From: Flavobacteriales bacterium
Lineage (GTDB): Bacteria; Bacteroidota; Bacteroidia; Flavobacteriales_H; JAHEZO01
Direction: 5' to 3'
Length of the DNA: 35,102 nucleotides
Assembly (NCBI GenBank): GCA_023250995.1
Contig: JAHEZO010000010.1
Span: forward strand, 1-35,102
Below the pieces are notes generated by a model. That model saw only the letters and a program-made list of their open reading frames with translations, was not told where the DNA came from and ran no database searches. A program made the translations under genes and the position numbers. Shown here in pieces: positions 31,961 to 35,102 of this stretch (its first letter is position 1; every line of letters begins with the position of its first letter).

Positions 31961-33166
31961 ATGAGTTATCCGGAACCGGATTTAATTAAGTCAAATGGTA
32001 TATCTTTTTTGGATACTAAAACTGCATTTGCTTGGAAATCAGATAGAGAATTAAGGTTTTCCTATTTAATTTTCAGAATGATGCAAAGCAGGTTGTTTGT
32101 ATTGATTTCCTCCTTTTTTTCTTTATTGGCTCTGAAACTTTCAATTCCTGTTGCCCCACTTATTAAAGCCACGGTTTTTAAGCAATTTTGCGGTGGAGAA
32201 ACAATGGATGAAAGCCGGACAACAATTAATAAACTGGGAAAATCGGGGATTGGGGCCATCCTGGATTTTGCCGTTGAAGGAAGTACAAAAGAGTTTGTTT
32301 TTGATGAAACGCAAAAGGAGATTTTGCGTGTAATAGCGTTTGCAAAGGAAAATCCTCATGTTCCTTTTGCCTGTTTAAAACCCTCAGGAATTGCAAATGT
32401 AAATTTGCTGGAAAAGGTTTCAGGAGGAGGGGTGTTGACCTCATTAGAAATTGTAGAATTTGAAAATGTTGAAAGAAGGTTGGATGAAATTTGTACAGTT
32501 GCTTTAAATTGCAGGATGCCCATTTATATTGATGCCGAGGAATCCTGGATTCAACCGGCTATTGATAAACTGGCTGAAAAAATGATGAGGAAATATAATA
32601 AAGAACGTGCAATTGTGTCCACAACCCTGCAAATGTACCGGACCGACCGCCTTGCTTATTTGGAAAAATTAATTAATGACTCTAAAGAAAACAATTATGT
32701 TTTAGGTGTTAAAATTGTGAGGGGGGCATATATTGAGAAGGAAGGGAAAAGAGCTTTGGAGTTTGGTTACCCAACACCAATAAATGAATCAAAACCAAAA
32801 ACCGATGAGTATTATAATACTGCTATGAAAATTTTGGCCTCAAACATTAACCATGTTGAGTTTTGCGCAGGAACCCATAACGAGGAAAGCTGCCATGTAC
32901 TTATTAATGAAATGAAACAAAAAGGAATACCAAATAATCACCCGGGAATTTGGTTTTCGCAACTCAATGGAATGAGCGATCATATTAGTTTTAATCTGGC
33001 TGCCGCAGGTTATAATGTTACTAAATATCTACCCTATGGGCCGGTTAAATCAACCATACCCTATTTAGTTAGGAGGGCTCAGGAAAATTCAGCCATTGCG
33101 GGCCAAATGGGAAAAGAACTTATTTTAATCTCGAAAGAAATAAAACGAAGAAAAAATAAATCTTAA
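31961..33166 (+). CDS. Proline dehydrogenase
   Basis: This FAD enzyme oxidises proline to pyrroline-5-carboxylate. It is a stand-alone, monofunctional form (401 residues) without the P5C dehydrogenase half of PutA. The barrel motifs are LGKSGIGAILDFAVEG near 91, IYIDAEESW near 188, TLQMYRTDRLAYLEKL near 224 and GVKIVRGAYIEKEG near 248. EFCAGTHNEES near 300 and YLPYGPVKSTIPYLVRRAQEN at the end complete it, including the substrate-binding RR pair. It has no operon partner here; a terminator precedes it and the next gene is convergent. Confidence 0.95.
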   Translation: MSYPEPDLIKSNGISFLDTKTAFAWKSDRELRFSYLIFRMMQSRLFVLISSFFSLLALKLSIPVAPLIKATVFKQFCGGETMDESRTTINKLGKSGIGAILDFAVEGSTKEFVFDETQKEILRVIAFAKENPHVPFACLKPSGIANVNLLEKVSGGGVLTSLEIVEFENVERRLDEICTVALNCRMPIYIDAEESWIQPAIDKLAEKMMRKYNKERAIVSTTLQMYRTDRLAYLEKLINDSKENNYVLGVKIVRGAYIEKEGKRALEFGYPTPINESKPKTDEYYNTAMKILASNINHVEFCAGTHNEESCHVLINEMKQKGIPNNHPGIWFSQLNGMSDHISFNLAAAGYNVTKYLPYGPVKSTIPYLVRRAQENSAIAGQMGKELILISKEIKRRKNKS

Positions 33167-33184
33167 AATTAATTTTAATAAAAT

Positions 33185-35002
33185 TTATTTTTTGCCGAGA
33201 AAACCCTTTTCAATAAGTTCCTCAAGGAATTTTTTATTTCCGTTTAAATAGGCAAGAATAAAAGCATCATTTACCTTTCTTTCAAAGGCTTTTTTCTTAA
33301 ACGCATCTGCCTCAATTAATGTGGTAAATTCACCCATTACAAACCTTGTGATTCCGTCAGGAAGAGATTGTTTATCCACTTTTCCCAAATCATTCATAAA
33401 ATTATAATTAAAATTTTCTTCCTCCCTGTATGCACCAATCTGAACTCTGTAAACAAGGCCCTCGATTGAAACACCACCATATTTTTTTAGTATTTCGGCA
33501 TAAGTAGCCGGGTCTGAAAGGTCAACTGTCCAACGGTTAAAAAGATTATTTACATCCAAAGGATAAAGATCCTTTCCTGAAAGAATAAAACGTCCGGAAG
33601 AATCTGTTTTAATAATATTGTTTATTAATACACCTATCGAAGGATTCCCGTTATAGGTCAAAATTCCATTTAGCTGAGGTTCATTTCCTTTAATAAGATT
33701 GGGGTCATCTGCATTTAGCGATAAAATGTAATTTTGTTCTCCCGGAAGATTTGCAAACCTGAATTTTCCCTTTTCATTGGTGTACATTTTTTTTACTATC
33801 GGAAATTTCTCCTCAGAATTTACAATGTAAATTTCGGTATTAACAACCGGGTCCCCTTTGCCACTCTGGTACTTAATTTCACCTTCAACAAGAAATTGGT
33901 GCAGGGTATCAATTTCATCAATTGAAACCAACTGAGGATTTCTTTTTTTAATGGAGCTTTTCTTTTTTAATTCTTCGGCTGCCTTTTGTTTTGCTTTTGC
34001 ATCGTTAATTCTTTTTTCCGCTTCTTCTGCCTTAGCTTTTTCTGAAGCATCCCTTTCTGCCTTTTTTCGTGCTTCCTCTTCTGCCTTTGCTTTAGCGGCA
34101 GAATTTTTCCTATCATCTTCCGCGGCCTTTTTTTTTGCCTCGGCTTCAACTTTTGCCAAACTCTCAGCCCTTTTTTTGGATTCTGCATCCTCTTTTGCTT
34201 TTGCCAGCTTCATCTTTTCAAGTGCTGCCAAAGAATCTTTTTCAGCCTGAGTTTTTTCAATCGGAGGTTTGGTTACATATTCGGGTAACTTTTCAATTAT
34301 TTTTGCTTTTTCAATGCTTACGTTATCGTTTTGGGTTTTTAAATTTATTTCCCTGTAACAGGCACTTAACACAAGATAATGGAATGCATCGGCCCCTCCA
34401 ACATTATAAATGTTAATATAATAGGTTTCACCGGCCTTTCCCATTATTCCATCTAGAAATGGGGTGTGATGCAGAATCCGTTTAAAATAAAAATCCGTAG
34501 AATCGCTGTAGTTAATTTTTATTCCTTCAGTAATTCCTGTGCCGATAATTCCCTCCTTGTGTTCGAGCATATTTGCCCTGATGGGAACCACTTTTTTTTC
34601 GCTTAAAAGCTGGCAAAAACCCGGATCGTCATTCTGTCGATAAACGAAATAATGATAAATATCTTCAGTCCGGTCGGCATATATCCTGAAAGATAATTCG
34701 CAATCCGTTTTAAAAATCAGCTTGTACCAAACGGTTTTATTTCCCCCTTCCGAAAAATTGATATTTGCTTTCCCCTTGGCATCCTTTGTAATAATGCCGG
34801 CCTTCATGCTAATAGTATTTGTTTCGTTGGAATTAATACTAAATTCGATTGAATTGTAACAGGGATTCCCCGGGGATGGGTAACCAGACATTAATTGTGG
34901 TACAGTTGAAAAAAATTTCTCCTCGAAAGGGTTTTGAGAAAAAGCATTGAAGAAATTGGCGGAAAAGAAAATAAGTAAGGTTAAAATTTTCGCCTTATTC
35001 AT
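33185..35002 (-). CDS. Large secreted protein: coiled coil, CarboxypepD-like domain, SPOR domain
   Basis: From the ATG at 35002 (MNKAKILTLLIFFSANFF) a signal peptide ends near AFSQ. The 605 residues then hold an N-terminal beta domain with YSIEFSIN- and WYKLIFKTDCELSFRIYADRTED-like strands. A Lys/Glu/Ala-rich helix of about 90 residues (near 255-345) follows, like the TolA stalk. Next is a carboxypeptidase-regulatory-like domain (YQSGKGDPVVNTEIYIVN, then NEKGKFRFANLPG). A C-terminal SPOR domain (VYRVQIGAYREEENF to FERKVNDAFILAYL) closes it. SPOR domains bind denuded peptidoglycan at division sites. The whole suggests an envelope-spanning protein acting at the cell wall (inference). The frame at 35029 adds nine basic residues before the signal and is less likely. 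Confidence 0.82.
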   Translation of the reverse strand: MNKAKILTLLIFFSANFFNAFSQNPFEEKFFSTVPQLMSGYPSPGNPCYNSIEFSINSNETNTISMKAGIITKDAKGKANINFSEGGNKTVWYKLIFKTDCELSFRIYADRTEDIYHYFVYRQNDDPGFCQLLSEKKVVPIRANMLEHKEGIIGTGITEGIKINYSDSTDFYFKRILHHTPFLDGIMGKAGETYYINIYNVGGADAFHYLVLSACYREINLKTQNDNVSIEKAKIIEKLPEYVTKPPIEKTQAEKDSLAALEKMKLAKAKEDAESKKRAESLAKVEAEAKKKAAEDDRKNSAAKAKAEEEARKKAERDASEKAKAEEAEKRINDAKAKQKAAEELKKKSSIKKRNPQLVSIDEIDTLHQFLVEGEIKYQSGKGDPVVNTEIYIVNSEEKFPIVKKMYTNEKGKFRFANLPGEQNYILSLNADDPNLIKGNEPQLNGILTYNGNPSIGVLINNIIKTDSSGRFILSGKDLYPLDVNNLFNRWTVDLSDPATYAEILKKYGGVSIEGLVYRVQIGAYREEENFNYNFMNDLGKVDKQSLPDGITRFVMGEFTTLIEADAFKKKAFERKVNDAFILAYLNGNKKFLEELIEKGFLGKK

Positions 35003-35081
35003 ATTTTTTTTTGACTTAACAAAAGCCAAATCATGGTTGATGCTTCAATGTAAAAGAAAGTTCAAAAATATGAATATTATT

Positions 35082-35089
35082 CAAAGGTA
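35082..35089 (-). promoter_or_regulatory. -7 box of the SPOR-protein gene
   Basis: TACCTTTG on the minus strand fits TAnnTTTG, about 80 bases above the ATG at 35002. The -33 site would be beyond the end of the window, so it cannot be checked. Confidence 0.45.
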
Positions 35090-35102
35090 AAATTTTTCCA
35101 AA

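Noticed and set aside
33951-34250. 99-residue Ala/Ser/Phe-rich frame opposite the SPOR-protein gene
   Set aside because: Its composition is the direct complement of the Lys/Glu/Ala-rich coiled coil; not a membrane protein.

Overview
The window looks like a chromosomal segment of a Bacteroidota bacterium, probably an uncultured or little-studied lineage. The evidence is AT-rich DNA and A-rich leaders in place of clear Shine-Dalgarno sites. Several starts have TAnnTTTG -7 boxes. There is a type IX secretion (T9SS) sorting domain, a DUF4270 lipoprotein, a DUF3276/PUR protein, and the order nusB - DUF1573 - yajC - ybbR - coaE - nnrDE that is familiar from this phylum. I see no tRNA, rRNA, CRISPR array or prophage. 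Most genes are housekeeping; the unusual material is in the gaps between them.

Layout. 1-4315 (+): a heptanucleotide repeat array and promoter, then a GT5 (glycogen synthase)-like N-domain protein, a DUF4270 lipoprotein and glmS. 4316-4863: decayed DUF2442 and DUF4160 remnants and a second heptad array. 4864-7986 (-): cysC-cysD-cysN sulfate activation (PAPS synthesis), with cysN set apart from cysD by a structured-RNA-like element and a third heptad array. 8030-12126 (+): deoC, a RAYT-type (REP-associated) Y1 transposase with its palindromes, an active aldehyde dehydrogenase and a catalytically dead NAD-domain-only ALDH. 12305-13581 (-): a T9SS-secreted SprB-repeat protein broken by a frameshift. 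13582-16070: a second copy of the RNA-like element, purE (-), hpt (+) and an ATPase_2-type ATPase (-).

16071-17012 holds a transposon-like element with terminal inverted repeats and a near-perfect 7-bp target duplication. It carries a broken four-helix-bundle (S23/IVP) gene. A shorter relative with the same ends and a perfect 7-bp duplication lies at 24038-24303. Then come polA (-), gapA, a transaldolase/fructose-6-phosphate aldolase gene, a yciO-like gene and an SpmA-SpmB fusion (+), a shared terminator, a small Cys-rich secreted protein (-), and nnrDE, coaE, ybbR, yajC, DUF1573 and nusB (all -). The window ends with an MsbA/MdlB-like ABC exporter, a DUF3276 protein and proline dehydrogenase (+), and a large secreted SPOR-domain protein (-).

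How the genes fit together. GlmS feeds cell-envelope amino sugars. CysCDN makes PAPS with no reductive sulfate genes alongside. DeoC plus the ALDH pair could take deoxyribose 5-phosphate on to acetaldehyde/glyceraldehyde 3-phosphate and an acid. GapA and the small transaldolase belong to central carbon flow. NnrDE repairs hydrated NAD(P)H and CoaE completes CoA. The strongest leads for something little described are the TIR/TSD element family carrying the S23 gene, the palindrome read through inside the RAYT gene, the two-gene version of an ALDH16-like enzyme, and the repeated AGCCCCGAT...GCGGANAGCGGG element.
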